Below are positions 17,709-26,702 of a DNA stretch of 64,000 bases, one piece after another (within the stretch, counting starts at the first letter, position 1; each line of letters begins with the position of its first letter). The DNA comes from VXRJ01 sp965262555 (GTDB taxonomy: Bacteria; Acidobacteriota; Vicinamibacteria; Vicinamibacterales; UBA8438). Made by a program: the position numbers and the translations under genes. The DNA lies in assembly GCA_965262555.1 (NCBI GenBank), contig OZ253543.1, forward strand, positions 3,224,001-3,288,000, in the 5' to 3' direction. The notes under the pieces are model-generated. The model was not told the origin of the DNA, ran no database searches, and saw only the letters and a list, made by a program, of their open reading frames with translations.

Positions 17709-19001
17709 CTACTCCTCGTTGTTCGCGAGGGCTGACTCGCGGGCGTCGAGCTCGGCCTGGAAGTCCTCGTCGTTCAGCTCGTACCAGCTCACCCAGGAGA
17801 AGGCCATGTCATCGCTCGACCGCTGGCCGAAGCCGGCCCAGTTCGTCGGGTCGTCGTTCCAGCGGTTGGCGTCCGAGTTGTCGTGCCAGCTCGTCACCTG
17901 GAGGACCGTCCCCTTCGGGAGCAGCGGCGCCACATGGTCGGCGTAGTTGTAGACGATGTGCCAGCCGAAATCCCAGTCGGCGCAACTCAGCACGTCGGTC
18001 GTATTGTCCGGCAGAATCACCGTCAGGCACTGCCGCTTGCCCAAGTTGTGCAGGTGCGCCTGGAACGCCGTGAGGTGGGCGTTTTCCCGCAGGCGGAAGT
18101 AGCCGTCGTGACGGACGTTCGAGGCGCCCGGCGGGATGTCGAGGTCCTCGTTGTCGCCCACGTGCGCGGAGATCAGCGCCCGCTCCGGCACCACACCGTC
18201 CGGATAGAACTGCAGGCCGACCCGCGTCCGATCGGTCGTCTCGATCCCGATCGACGCGTAGTGCATGTTGAAGATGATCTGCGCGCCCGCCTTGATCTGA
18301 CGTCCGGTGCCTTCAGGGAAGATGTCGCCGTTCTTCCCGAGGGCGTACTCGTTCAGGAACTGGTACTCGTCCCCCTCGGCATCCTCGGTCATCAGCGTCA
18401 CGGCGTGGTGCACCACCGGGAAGCCATCGATCGACGGCTTCGTCTCCACCGCCCTGATCCACTTGTCCTCCGTCAGGCCGGAGTCGGAGACCAGGTTGCC
18501 CCACCAGTTGGGCGCCTCCGCCGAAACGGCGAACGGCTCCGGAATCTCGACGACCCAGTCCGGCTCGCCGATCTTCCACTCGGCGATGTCGCGGAACTCT
18601 CGCGGTGGCGGCAGATCGGCCGGGTTGCCGCGCGGCGCGCCCGCGTCGACCCAGGCAGCGACCGTGGCAATCTCCTCGTCACTCAGGGAGTAGTCGTACT
18701 TGAACTCCTGAATGCCGATGTTGGGGTCGATGTACCACGGCGGCATCGAGCGGGTGACCACCTTCTCCCGGATCGAGCGGGCCCATGGCCGCGCCTCTTC
18801 GTAGGTGAGGAGCGACATCGGCGCGATCGAACCGGTCCGGTGGCACTCCTGGCAGGAGCGCTGCAGGATCGGTGCGACATCCTTCGAGAAGGTGGGCGCC
18901 TCCTGCGCGGCGGCGTCCGCGGGCAGGGCGGCAAGGCCCACAACGGCGAGCAGGGCCGCCGCCAGGGCGAACCGGCATCCGCGACTGAATGACACTGACA
19001 T
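17709..19001 (-). CDS. secreted cytochrome c fused to PHM-like copper monooxygenase fold, copy 1
   Basis: A 430-residue exported protein. The signal peptide ends near residue 32. A single haem site CQECH is at 50-54 within an SDEEIATVAAWVDAGAPRGN cytochrome domain. From about 140 the sequence follows the peptidylglycine alpha-hydroxylating monooxygenase core: H198-H199 and H247 for the first copper, and H316-x-H318 in AHLHNLGK and M399 in SSDDMAFSW for the second. The spacings resemble those of the animal enzyme, whose HTHHLGK and SSDEM motifs match. It should carry out a copper-dependent oxidation in the periplasm, with the haem feeding electrons in place of ascorbate. The ATG at 19001 has AGGAG eight bases upstream. 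The substrate is unknown. Confidence 0.85.
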   Translation of the reverse strand: MSVSFSRGCRFALAAALLAVVGLAALPADAAAQEAPTFSKDVAPILQRSCQECHRTGSIAPMSLLTYEEARPWARSIREKVVTRSMPPWYIDPNIGIQEFKYDYSLSDEEIATVAAWVDAGAPRGNPADLPPPREFRDIAEWKIGEPDWVVEIPEPFAVSAEAPNWWGNLVSDSGLTEDKWIRAVETKPSIDGFPVVHHAVTLMTEDAEGDEYQFLNEYALGKNGDIFPEGTGRQIKAGAQIIFNMHYASIGIETTDRTRVGLQFYPDGVVPERALISAHVGDNEDLDIPPGASNVRHDGYFRLRENAHLTAFQAHLHNLGKRQCLTVILPDNTTDVLSCADWDFGWHIVYNYADHVAPLLPKGTVLQVTSWHDNSDANRWNDDPTNWAGFGQRSSDDMAFSWVSWYELNDEDFQAELDARESALANNEE

Positions 19002-19045
19002 GCTGCTGTCTCCTGTTTCGTTCGCCGTCCCCCGCGCGCGCCCCG

Positions 19046-20488
19046 CTATTCCTCGGTGCTCGCGCGGGTGTTCCGTTCCTGCAGCCGGCGCTCGTACTGC
19101 TCGTCGGTCATGAACGCGATGTCGGTCCAGCCGTGGCCCATCTCGTCCATCGTCCGGCTGCCCCAGCCGATCCAGGCGGACGGGTCGGGGTTGTGCCGGT
19201 TGTTGGCGGTGTTGTCGTGCCACGACACCGTATGGAGGATCGTCCCCTTCGGGAAGAGGTGCGCCTCCTTGTAGGGATAGACGATCTGCCAGCTCTGCTC
19301 ATAGTGCACGACGTCGGTCAGTACCTCCCGGCGGCCGTCGACATGGATCGCCTCGAGCAGCATCCGCTTGCCGCGGAAGTGCATGTGCGGCTGGAAGCTC
19401 AGCACCATCGCCGCCTGCGGGAGCGGCCAGAACCGCTCATGCCGGACGACAGTGTTCGGCGGAATGCTCATCAGCGCAACGCCGTTCAGCGTGTTGTCGT
19501 CGACGATCCAGCCGGCCGGCATCCGGTCGGCGTGCAGCGGCAGGTCGTAGCCGGCGAGGAGCAGCCGGTCCTCCACCGCCTCGCGGTTCAGCTCCCAGTC
19601 GTGGCCGACGCCGGTCCGGATCCGGTGCGCGGTGACGATCAGCTCCGGCACCTCCCCTTTCGGGTAGAACTTGATCCCCACCTTCTGCCGGTCGATCGTC
19701 TCCTCGCCCCACGGGTGATAGTGCGGGGCGAAGCGGAACAGCCCGCCCGCCGGCAGCTTCCGGCCGGTCCCCTCGGGATAGTACTGACCGGTGCTGCCCA
19801 TCGCGTACTCGATCAGATCGATCTCCTCGGTGTTCGATCCCATGCCGAGGCGGAACTCCTCGAGGTCCTCGGCCGTCTCCGGCACGCTGACGTAGACGTG
19901 CGAGTGGTGGACGCAGCACGACGCCTCCGGAATGATCTGCACCCACTTGACGTAGCGGTCCTCGGTCAGGCCCGGATCGACGATCTCCGAGGGATAGAAA
20001 TCGGCCCCCTCGGCAGGGATCTCGAATCCCTTCTCCATCTGCACGACCAGATCCGGCTCGCCATAGGTCCACTCGTTCAGGTCCGCCAAGTTCAGCGGCG
20101 GCGGCGCGTCGGCCGGGTTGCCGCGCGGCGCGCCGGCGTCCACCCAGGCGGCGATCGTGGCGATCTCCGCGTCGCTCAGCGACGGGTCGGCGGTGTACTC
20201 GCCGATGGTCCCGTCGACATGCCAGGGGGGCATCTGCCGCTGCACGACGCGGTCCCGGATGGCGCGTGCCCAGGGGCGGGCTTCCTCGTACGTGAGGAGC
20301 GACATCGGCGCGCCGGTCCCGGGCCGGTGACATCGCTGGCACGACCGCTGCAGGATCGGCAGGACATCCTTCGTGAAGGTCGCCCCGTCGTCCTGGGTCC
20401 CGGCAGCCAACGCCTCCCCGGCGCCGCCGCTCACCGCCAGCAGGCCGACAATCGCCCCCGCCACCAACAACTGCCAGGTGCTCCGCAT
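19046..20488 (-). CDS. secreted cytochrome c fused to PHM-like copper monooxygenase fold, copy 2
   Basis: A 480-residue paralogue of the next gene with the same order: signal peptide (MRSTWQLLVAGAIVGLLAVS), haem motif CQRCH (50-54), cytochrome segment, then the copper fold. Ligands are visible as H194-H195 in CCVHHSH, H256 in APHYHPW, H368-x-H370 in FQPHMHFRGK, and M450 in GSRTMDEMGHGW. A 40-residue insertion between the two copper halves distinguishes it from copy 1. It is the first gene of the leftward group, 44 bases upstream of copy 1, and diverges from the TonB-receptor side. The two copies may have different substrates or pair as a heterodimer. Confidence 0.85.
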   Translation of the reverse strand: MRSTWQLLVAGAIVGLLAVSGGAGEALAAGTQDDGATFTKDVLPILQRSCQRCHRPGTGAPMSLLTYEEARPWARAIRDRVVQRQMPPWHVDGTIGEYTADPSLSDAEIATIAAWVDAGAPRGNPADAPPPLNLADLNEWTYGEPDLVVQMEKGFEIPAEGADFYPSEIVDPGLTEDRYVKWVQIIPEASCCVHHSHVYVSVPETAEDLEEFRLGMGSNTEEIDLIEYAMGSTGQYYPEGTGRKLPAGGLFRFAPHYHPWGEETIDRQKVGIKFYPKGEVPELIVTAHRIRTGVGHDWELNREAVEDRLLLAGYDLPLHADRMPAGWIVDDNTLNGVALMSIPPNTVVRHERFWPLPQAAMVLSFQPHMHFRGKRMLLEAIHVDGRREVLTDVVHYEQSWQIVYPYKEAHLFPKGTILHTVSWHDNTANNRHNPDPSAWIGWGSRTMDEMGHGWTDIAFMTDEQYERRLQERNTRASTEE

Positions 20489-20575
20489 GGCGCAGTCCTT
20501 CCCTTGAATTCTCTGGCCGTTCGGGTCAGTCTACACGCTGTCCCTGAAAAGATCATCCTGGTAAACACGGCTCCC

Positions 20576-21409
20576 ATGACACGATCAGATCGCTCTCTGG
20601 AAACCCCTGTTGCCGGCGTTTCGCCCCGGCCATCGCGCGCCGGCGTCCGCCGCGCAGCCGCCGCTCTCGCACTGGCTGCGATCCTCTTGGTCGCGCCGCC
20701 CGCCGCAGCCCAGTCGGTCCAGCCGATCTACCCGGTCTACGACGGCTTCGACGTCACGGAGTCGGGCATCTACCTCATCTCGTACGCCTACTTCAACCAC
20801 AACTTCGACCCGGTGACGATCCCGCCCGGACCCAACAACCGATTCGAGGTGGAACCGGCCGACCGGGGGCAGACGACGACGTTCCTGCCGGGCCACCACC
20901 GGTTCCAGTGCATCATGGTGTTCGACGGTGGATTCACCGGCGGCGTGCAGTGGACCCTCTCCCACGCCGACACCACCACCTCCACCAGCGAGGACATGCT
21001 GCAGTACAACTGGGAACTGGACGATCGGACGATGCGGTCGGTGCTGCGCGACGTCGATGTCGACAGCGCCCCGCGCGGCACCTGTCTGAACCGGTCGCCG
21101 GTCCTCCGGCTGCTCGGCCTGCGCCCCGGACCGGACGGCGAGGCGCCGGAGGTATCGGTCGCGGTGGGTGAGGAGCTGAAGTTGTTCGGGAGCGTCCGGG
21201 ACGAAGGGCTCCCGCGGGACGGCACCCTCACTTCGGGGTGGCGCACCATCCGCGGCCCCGGGACCGTCGTATTCAGCGCGCCGGACGAGCCGCGCAGCCT
21301 CGCCACGTTTGACGCCCCGGGCACCTATGCACTGGAACTGTGGGCCAGCGACTCGGCGATGGAGTCGACCACCCGCGTCGTCGTCCAGGTGGCCGCCGCC
21401 GGACCGTGA
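20576..21409 (+). CDS. secreted Ig/PKD-like protein, copy 2
   Basis: A 277-residue exported protein with signal peptide (GVRRAAAALALAAILLVAPP, cut near AAAQS). The mature region starts SVQPIYPVYDGFDVTESGIY and aligns with the 306-residue protein across the opening half and again in the last strands (FDAPGTYALELWASD). It faces away from the haem-copper pair across an 87-bp promoter gap and is followed after about 50 bases by the TonB receptor. A carbohydrate- or protein-binding role is possible. No enzyme motif is visible. The ATG at 20576 is the first start giving a signal peptide. Confidence 0.78.
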   Translation: MTRSDRSLETPVAGVSPRPSRAGVRRAAAALALAAILLVAPPAAAQSVQPIYPVYDGFDVTESGIYLISYAYFNHNFDPVTIPPGPNNRFEVEPADRGQTTTFLPGHHRFQCIMVFDGGFTGGVQWTLSHADTTTSTSEDMLQYNWELDDRTMRSVLRDVDVDSAPRGTCLNRSPVLRLLGLRPGPDGEAPEVSVAVGEELKLFGSVRDEGLPRDGTLTSGWRTIRGPGTVVFSAPDEPRSLATFDAPGTYALELWASDSAMESTTRVVVQVAAAGP

Positions 21410-21461
21410 GCGGTGGGCCCTGATGGACCCGCCGCCGGAACACAGAACCAACAGATGCCGA

Positions 21462-24149
21462 ATGTTCGCTTGCCAAGTGCGGTATCCAGCGCGACCTGAG
21501 TCGGATCATCTCCGCCGCCGCGGTCCAGCGCGGCTGGCCGTCGCGCTGCTGCTGTCGATCCTCTGGGTTGGCTCCCCCGCCGGCGCACTGGCGCAGGACC
21601 AGTCGGCGACCATCAGCGGACAGGTGACCGACGCCCAGGAGGCAGCCGCGCCCGGTGCGACAGTGACGGCGGAGTCGCCAGCGCTCCCCGCCCCTGTCAC
21701 CGCGGTGACAAGCGTTACTGGCGAGTACACGCTGTCGCTCGCGCCCGGCACCTACGCGATCACGTTTCAGTTGAGCGGCTTCGCAGCGGATCGACAGACC
21801 GGCATTGCCCTCACGGCTGGCGAGGCAAGACGGCTCGATGTGACACTGCAACTGGCTGCGGTCGCCGAGCGGGTGGACGTCGTCGGCGTGACACCGCTTC
21901 TCGGCGCCGGTATTGAGCGGGATCGGATCGCCGCGGACATCTCCGTCGTCGAAAGCGACGACCTGGAGAACCGCGGTGCGGCATCGCTGGCCGACGCGCT
22001 GCACGAGCGGATCGGATCGGTGACGCTCGAGGGGACCACCACCAACCTTTTTCAGCCGACGCTCCGGTTCCGCGGCTTCACCGCATCGCCGTTGCTCGGC
22101 CTGCCGCAGGGGATCGCCGTCTACCAGAACGGCGTTCGGATCAACGAACCGTTCGGTGACACGGTGCAGTTCGACTTGATGCCGCAGTTTGCGATCGAAC
22201 AGGTGCAGTTGAGCGCCGGCGCCAACCCGACGTTCGGTCTGAACGCCCTCGGCGGCGCGCTCTCCCTGCAACTCAAGGACGGCTTCTCGCACGAGGGATT
22301 CCGGGGCGAGTTCTCCGGCGGATCGTTCGGCCGGATCACCACGACCGCCGAGTACGGCGCGAACAACGGACGCTGGGCGTTCTATACCGGCGCCACCCAC
22401 TTCGAGGAGACAGGCTGGCGCGTCGCCTCGCCCTCCGACGTGACGCAACTGGTCGCCGACCTTGGTTACCGCAGCAACCGGATGGCTGGCGGCGTCAACG
22501 TGACCTACGCCGACACGAACCTGACCGGGAACGCCCCGGCACCGGTCGAGCTGCTCGACGTCGATCGCCGCGCGGTGTTCACGTATCCCGACATCACCGA
22601 CAACCGCCTCGGCTTCGTGCAGGGACGCGCCAACATCACCGCGTCTCCGACCTGGTCCGTGCAGGCGACCGGCTACTACCGCGACCTCGACCGCCAGACG
22701 CTCAACGGCGACGAGGCGGAGTTGGAGGCGTGCGACGACGACCTGCTGCCGGCGGGCGCGCCGGAGGGCACGCTCTGCTTCGGCGACGACGACGCTGATG
22801 ATGCCGACGCCGATGACGACGTGTTCATCGCCATCCCGCTGATCGATCGGACAACGCAGCGCTTCATCACCGCGCTCGACGCGGTGGGCGACGGCGCGAT
22901 CAACCGCACCGCGACGCGGACGCGGGGTTACGGCGCGACCGTCCAGGCGACCGCCCGAACCTCCGCCGGCAGCCGCGAGAACATGTTCCTCGCCGGTGTC
23001 GCCGTTGACCTCGCGGACATCGATTTCTCGACCAGCAGCGAGGCGGGCTCGCTGACGGAGGACCGGGGCGTCACCGGCTCCGGGCTGTTCGCGAGCCTCT
23101 ACGGCCTCGGGGGTGACGACCTGTTCAACACCGGCCTCAAGAGCTCGAACGGCACCGTCGGCTTCTTCGCGAGCGACACCTTCTCGCCGACGGATCGGGT
23201 CCACCTGACGGTGTCGGGGCGCTACAATCGCGCGCAGATCGACATTATCGACCTCCTCGGGACGTCGCTCGACGGAACGCACACGTTCGCACGGTTCAAT
23301 CCGTCCGCCGGCGTCGTCATCGACACCGGGAACGGCACGTCGCTCTTCGCCCGCTACTCGGAATCGTCGCGTGTGCCGACGGCAGCGGAGTTGAGTTGCG
23401 CGGACCCGGCCGAGCCGTGCCGCGTGCCGAACGCGTTCGTTTCGGACCCGCCGCTCGATCAGACCGTGGCGCGCTCGATGGAAGCCGGAATGCGCGGGGG
23501 GTGGGGGACGGGCGAGTGGTCGGTCACCGCGTACCGGACCCGGATCAACGACGACATCCTCTTCGTCGCCTCGCCCGAATTGATCGGGACGGGCTACTTC
23601 CGGAACGCCGGAGACACGGCCCGCCTGGGCTTCGATGTCCAACTGAACGGCCGGGTTGCCCGCACGTCGTGGTACGCCAGCTTCGGCCTGGTGGACGCGA
23701 CGTTCGAGTCGCCCCTGCTGCTGCCGGGCGACGAGGCGGTGAACGACGCCGCGGACGACGACGGCCTGCGGGTCGAGCCGGGCGACCGACTGCCGGGCAT
23801 TCCGCGCTACAGCCTGAAGGCGGGCATCCGGCAGCGGCTGACGGAGGATTGGGACGTCGCGCTCGAGACGGTCACGGCGTCAGACCGGTACTTCACCGGC
23901 GACGAGGGTAACGATCAGGCGACGCTCGACGGCTACGGCGTTGTCACGTTCCATTCAGCGTACCGTCTCGGATCGGCTGTCGAACTGTTCGGCCGGGTCG
24001 ACAACCTGCTCGGCACGCTCTACTCGACTGGCGGCGTGCTGGCCGAACTCGAACTGTATCTGCGCGAGGTGCCCAACGCGAGCGACCCGCGGTTCGTCTC
24101 GCCCGCCGCTGCCCGCAGCGGCTTTGCCGGGCTCCGCGTCCGGTTCTGA
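21462..24149 (+). CDS. TonB-dependent outer-membrane receptor with carboxypeptidase-regulatory domain
   Basis: About 895 residues. A signal peptide (LAVALLLSILWVGSPAGALA) is followed by a carboxypeptidase-regulatory-like domain (ATISGQVTDAQEAAAPGATV, residues about 45-130), a plug (VVESDDLENRGAASLADALH, GIAVYQNGVRINEPFGD) and a 22-strand barrel ending in the terminal Phe of GLRVRF. It should import a large ligand across the outer membrane using TonB energy. An acidic loop (DDDADDADADDD) lies in an extracellular segment. ATG 21462 is used, and ATG 21423 is equally in frame. It follows the secreted Ig-like protein, so the two may work together at the surface. The ligand is not predictable. Confidence 0.9.
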   Translation: MFACQVRYPARPESDHLRRRGPARLAVALLLSILWVGSPAGALAQDQSATISGQVTDAQEAAAPGATVTAESPALPAPVTAVTSVTGEYTLSLAPGTYAITFQLSGFAADRQTGIALTAGEARRLDVTLQLAAVAERVDVVGVTPLLGAGIERDRIAADISVVESDDLENRGAASLADALHERIGSVTLEGTTTNLFQPTLRFRGFTASPLLGLPQGIAVYQNGVRINEPFGDTVQFDLMPQFAIEQVQLSAGANPTFGLNALGGALSLQLKDGFSHEGFRGEFSGGSFGRITTTAEYGANNGRWAFYTGATHFEETGWRVASPSDVTQLVADLGYRSNRMAGGVNVTYADTNLTGNAPAPVELLDVDRRAVFTYPDITDNRLGFVQGRANITASPTWSVQATGYYRDLDRQTLNGDEAELEACDDDLLPAGAPEGTLCFGDDDADDADADDDVFIAIPLIDRTTQRFITALDAVGDGAINRTATRTRGYGATVQATARTSAGSRENMFLAGVAVDLADIDFSTSSEAGSLTEDRGVTGSGLFASLYGLGGDDLFNTGLKSSNGTVGFFASDTFSPTDRVHLTVSGRYNRAQIDIIDLLGTSLDGTHTFARFNPSAGVVIDTGNGTSLFARYSESSRVPTAAELSCADPAEPCRVPNAFVSDPPLDQTVARSMEAGMRGGWGTGEWSVTAYRTRINDDILFVASPELIGTGYFRNAGDTARLGFDVQLNGRVARTSWYASFGLVDATFESPLLLPGDEAVNDAADDDGLRVEPGDRLPGIPRYSLKAGIRQRLTEDWDVALETVTASDRYFTGDEGNDQATLDGYGVVTFHSAYRLGSAVELFGRVDNLLGTLYSTGGVLAELELYLREVPNASDPRFVSPAAARSGFAGLRVRF

Positions 24150-24191
24150 TCGATCCTGCGCTCGAACTCGTCGCTCCGAGTACGGGCTCGT

Positions 24192-26432
24192 TTAACGGGC
24201 CAAGGGATCGGGGCGCACCTGGAACTTGACCATCTTGCTCGTCGTGCCCTTTCCACCCTCCGTGTGCCAGTTGAAGTTCGTCCCGTAGTTGGCCCACAGT
24301 CCCCGGCCCTTCCAGCCGGCGTCGGGGTCGTCGATGCGACCATCAAGCCCTCGAGAATAAAAGCCCAGTGGATACGGCACCCTCATGGTGAGCCATTCAC
24401 GCGTCTCAGGATTGAGCGCGACCAGCGAATCCGAACCTGATCCGTTCGCGAGCGGAACGTTGTTGCCCCACCCCAGCGTGTTGTAGATGTCCACCCAGTT
24501 GTAGTAATGGAAGTCGGCGCGGACGTCGGTCCCCTTCATGTTGGGCCCCGGAATTTCGTAGAGCGTCCAGCCCTCCTGACAGTGCTGCGAGTCCACCACA
24601 TCGGGGCCATTGAGTACCGTGCACTCCCGCCGATCGAAGCTGGCGATGTGGCTGCTCCCGGACAGGGCCGTCCACATCACCCCATTCGAGTCAACGTCGA
24701 TTCCGCGCGGGCCGAAACCCTCCGCCTGGCCGCCCACGACGGGGACTTCGTAGACCTCGGCTCTACAGGTCTCCGGCGGGTTCTCCCCCACCTCGAGGCG
24801 CCAGATACGTCCCGGGAACTCCGTACCAGACCCCCAGACGACGTTGTCAACCGGATTCACGATGATCCCATAGCTCCCTGGGGTCATTCGTGTGTCGAGG
24901 GTCGGGTCAACGTCCTCCAATTGCCCGCCGCCCCCGCCGACGTCGACGCTTCTGAGGGGACCGACCGGCTGGTTCCATGGCTTCGTGATGACACCGTCAC
25001 CGTTCGTGTCGACGACGAGGGGGCACCACCCTTGCGACGCTTGGCCGTCGCCGGTCTCGTCATACATCCGCGTGTTGATCCAGCCCACGACATCACGCCC
25101 CCCGCTGAAATAGAGCGTCCGGTCATCGTCGGGCGCAAAGTGGAGGTGGTGCGTGCCAAAGCAGGTATCGATCAGCCCGAACTCACCGCTCTGGGGATCG
25201 TAGTACGATGCCTGTCGGCCGCTGCGGCTGGTCGGATAGTACTGCGCGTACTCATTCGATGAACCTTCCTGGCACCACTCGGGCAGCGTGTTGCCACGCA
25301 CCTTGGTCGTCATCCAGATTCGTCCTTTCTGGTCGACCATCGGGTTGTGCGGATCTGCGGGCGCCGTCCACAGTGCCTCGTCTCCGTAGAAGGGCGAGGG
25401 CACCGGGAACCGTTGCGCAAAGCGGGTCTGCGCTGGATTCTCGGTGAGATCGAGCACCGGGATCTCGAGGGCGCGCCAGGAATTGGTCTGGGGATCCAGC
25501 TCGAGAAGCGTTCCGTGCCCGCCATCGACGCCGTATACCGGCCCACCCGCGTTGACGGTGGACGGATTCCATTTGTCGGTCGTGATCTCGTCATGGACGT
25601 AGGAGGTCTCGTTCCCCCAGTCCCACAGCGTGATCACGATGTTGCGCTCGTCGCCGCTCGGGCGGGGCGGGGTCTCCTCGGGCATTTCTCCCGCCGCGAT
25701 GCGAGCCGACCAGTCCGCATACATCTCCAGGCCCCGTTCACGACCAAATCGACTCATGAACGAGTTCATCGTTCCCCCGCGGACACCGATCTGCACGCGA
25801 TGCTCCCACGCCTCGTAGTGGGAATCGAGCCCGAGGTGGCTCAGATGCGTGATCTCGCGGCTGACCTGGTTGCCCAGCTGATGACAGAGCTGGCACCCCT
25901 GCTTCGTCGCGTCGAGCCACTGTTCCTGGCTCTTCATGTTCGGTGAGATGCCGTTCCCTTCCGGCCCCGTTCCCGGGAACTCGCTGCGAGGCGGTACCTC
26001 AAGCAGCGAATACCAGTAGTTGGCGGGGTACACGCGCGCGGCTTCCTGCGGCGTTCTGGCCACCGTCGCGGTGAGCGTGAGATCGGCTCCCGGACGGACG
26101 GTCACGGGAGTCGAATCGACGAGGTCATAGCCGCGGACCCAGACGCTGTACAGGGCATCGGGAAGCTCCGGGAGAACGAAGCGGCCATCGTCGTCGGTGA
26201 CAACGATCTTGATGAAGTTGGTGGGCAGGTCGTCTGTCTCCGCAATCACCCACACTCCGGCCTCGGTTCCCTGGCTGCTCTGCACTGTCCCCATGATGTA
26301 ATCGGGGACATCCTGCGTCGCCACGGACGCTCCCAGCGCAAGAAAGACGCTGGCACACAGTGCAGTTCCCAAGCGAACACCCGGCGCACGGTGACGGTTT
26401 GTCCGGAGAGAATCCCTTCGTGCAGCCATCAT
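24192..26432 (-). CDS. secreted beta-propeller (streptogramin-lyase-like) protein with regulatory domain and one haem motif, copy 1
   Basis: 746 residues. Signal peptide about 1-40, a carboxypeptidase-regulatory-like beta domain about 45-125 (VWVIAETDDLPTNFIKIVVT), a CxxCH haem motif CQLCH at 180-184, then repeated blades of the type found in virginiamycin B lyase (YYDPQSGEFGLIDTCFGTHH, GPRGIDVDSNGVMWTALSGS, VALNPETREW). The product is periplasmic or surface-exposed. Lyase activity on streptogramin is unlikely, and the propeller more likely binds or oxidises an unknown ligand. ATG 26432 has GGAGGTGAG directly upstream, which fixes the start. It is a paralogue of the gene upstream and converges on the TonB receptor. 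Confidence 0.82.
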   Translation of the reverse strand: MMAARRDSLRTNRHRAPGVRLGTALCASVFLALGASVATQDVPDYIMGTVQSSQGTEAGVWVIAETDDLPTNFIKIVVTDDDGRFVLPELPDALYSVWVRGYDLVDSTPVTVRPGADLTLTATVARTPQEAARVYPANYWYSLLEVPPRSEFPGTGPEGNGISPNMKSQEQWLDATKQGCQLCHQLGNQVSREITHLSHLGLDSHYEAWEHRVQIGVRGGTMNSFMSRFGRERGLEMYADWSARIAAGEMPEETPPRPSGDERNIVITLWDWGNETSYVHDEITTDKWNPSTVNAGGPVYGVDGGHGTLLELDPQTNSWRALEIPVLDLTENPAQTRFAQRFPVPSPFYGDEALWTAPADPHNPMVDQKGRIWMTTKVRGNTLPEWCQEGSSNEYAQYYPTSRSGRQASYYDPQSGEFGLIDTCFGTHHLHFAPDDDRTLYFSGGRDVVGWINTRMYDETGDGQASQGWCPLVVDTNGDGVITKPWNQPVGPLRSVDVGGGGGQLEDVDPTLDTRMTPGSYGIIVNPVDNVVWGSGTEFPGRIWRLEVGENPPETCRAEVYEVPVVGGQAEGFGPRGIDVDSNGVMWTALSGSSHIASFDRRECTVLNGPDVVDSQHCQEGWTLYEIPGPNMKGTDVRADFHYYNWVDIYNTLGWGNNVPLANGSGSDSLVALNPETREWLTMRVPYPLGFYSRGLDGRIDDPDAGWKGRGLWANYGTNFNWHTEGGKGTTSKMVKFQVRPDPLAR

Positions 26433-26702
26433 CTCACCTCCATCGATGCGCAACGTGATACGCATCATGCGACGCGGTTCCCGTCTCTGCTTCCGCCTGC
26501 TCCGCACGACACCGCACCCTCGGGGCAGCGTGTTGCGCCCGCTCGGACTGTACATGATCTCCGAGCCGCAGCAACCCCGTACGCGGCTCTCCTGCCGGCC
26601 GGACGGTGGCGCCCCAAACGCGCCCGACATCACGGCCGTGGCTACCGAGCCAATCAGCAGCCCGAACTCTCGTCGCGCCCGCGCTCCCCGGTACGGTTCA
26701 GA

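Noticed and set aside
18989..20575. rightward frame opposite the haem-copper genes
   Set aside because: Antisense reading joined by chance to the real secreted protein that begins at 20576.
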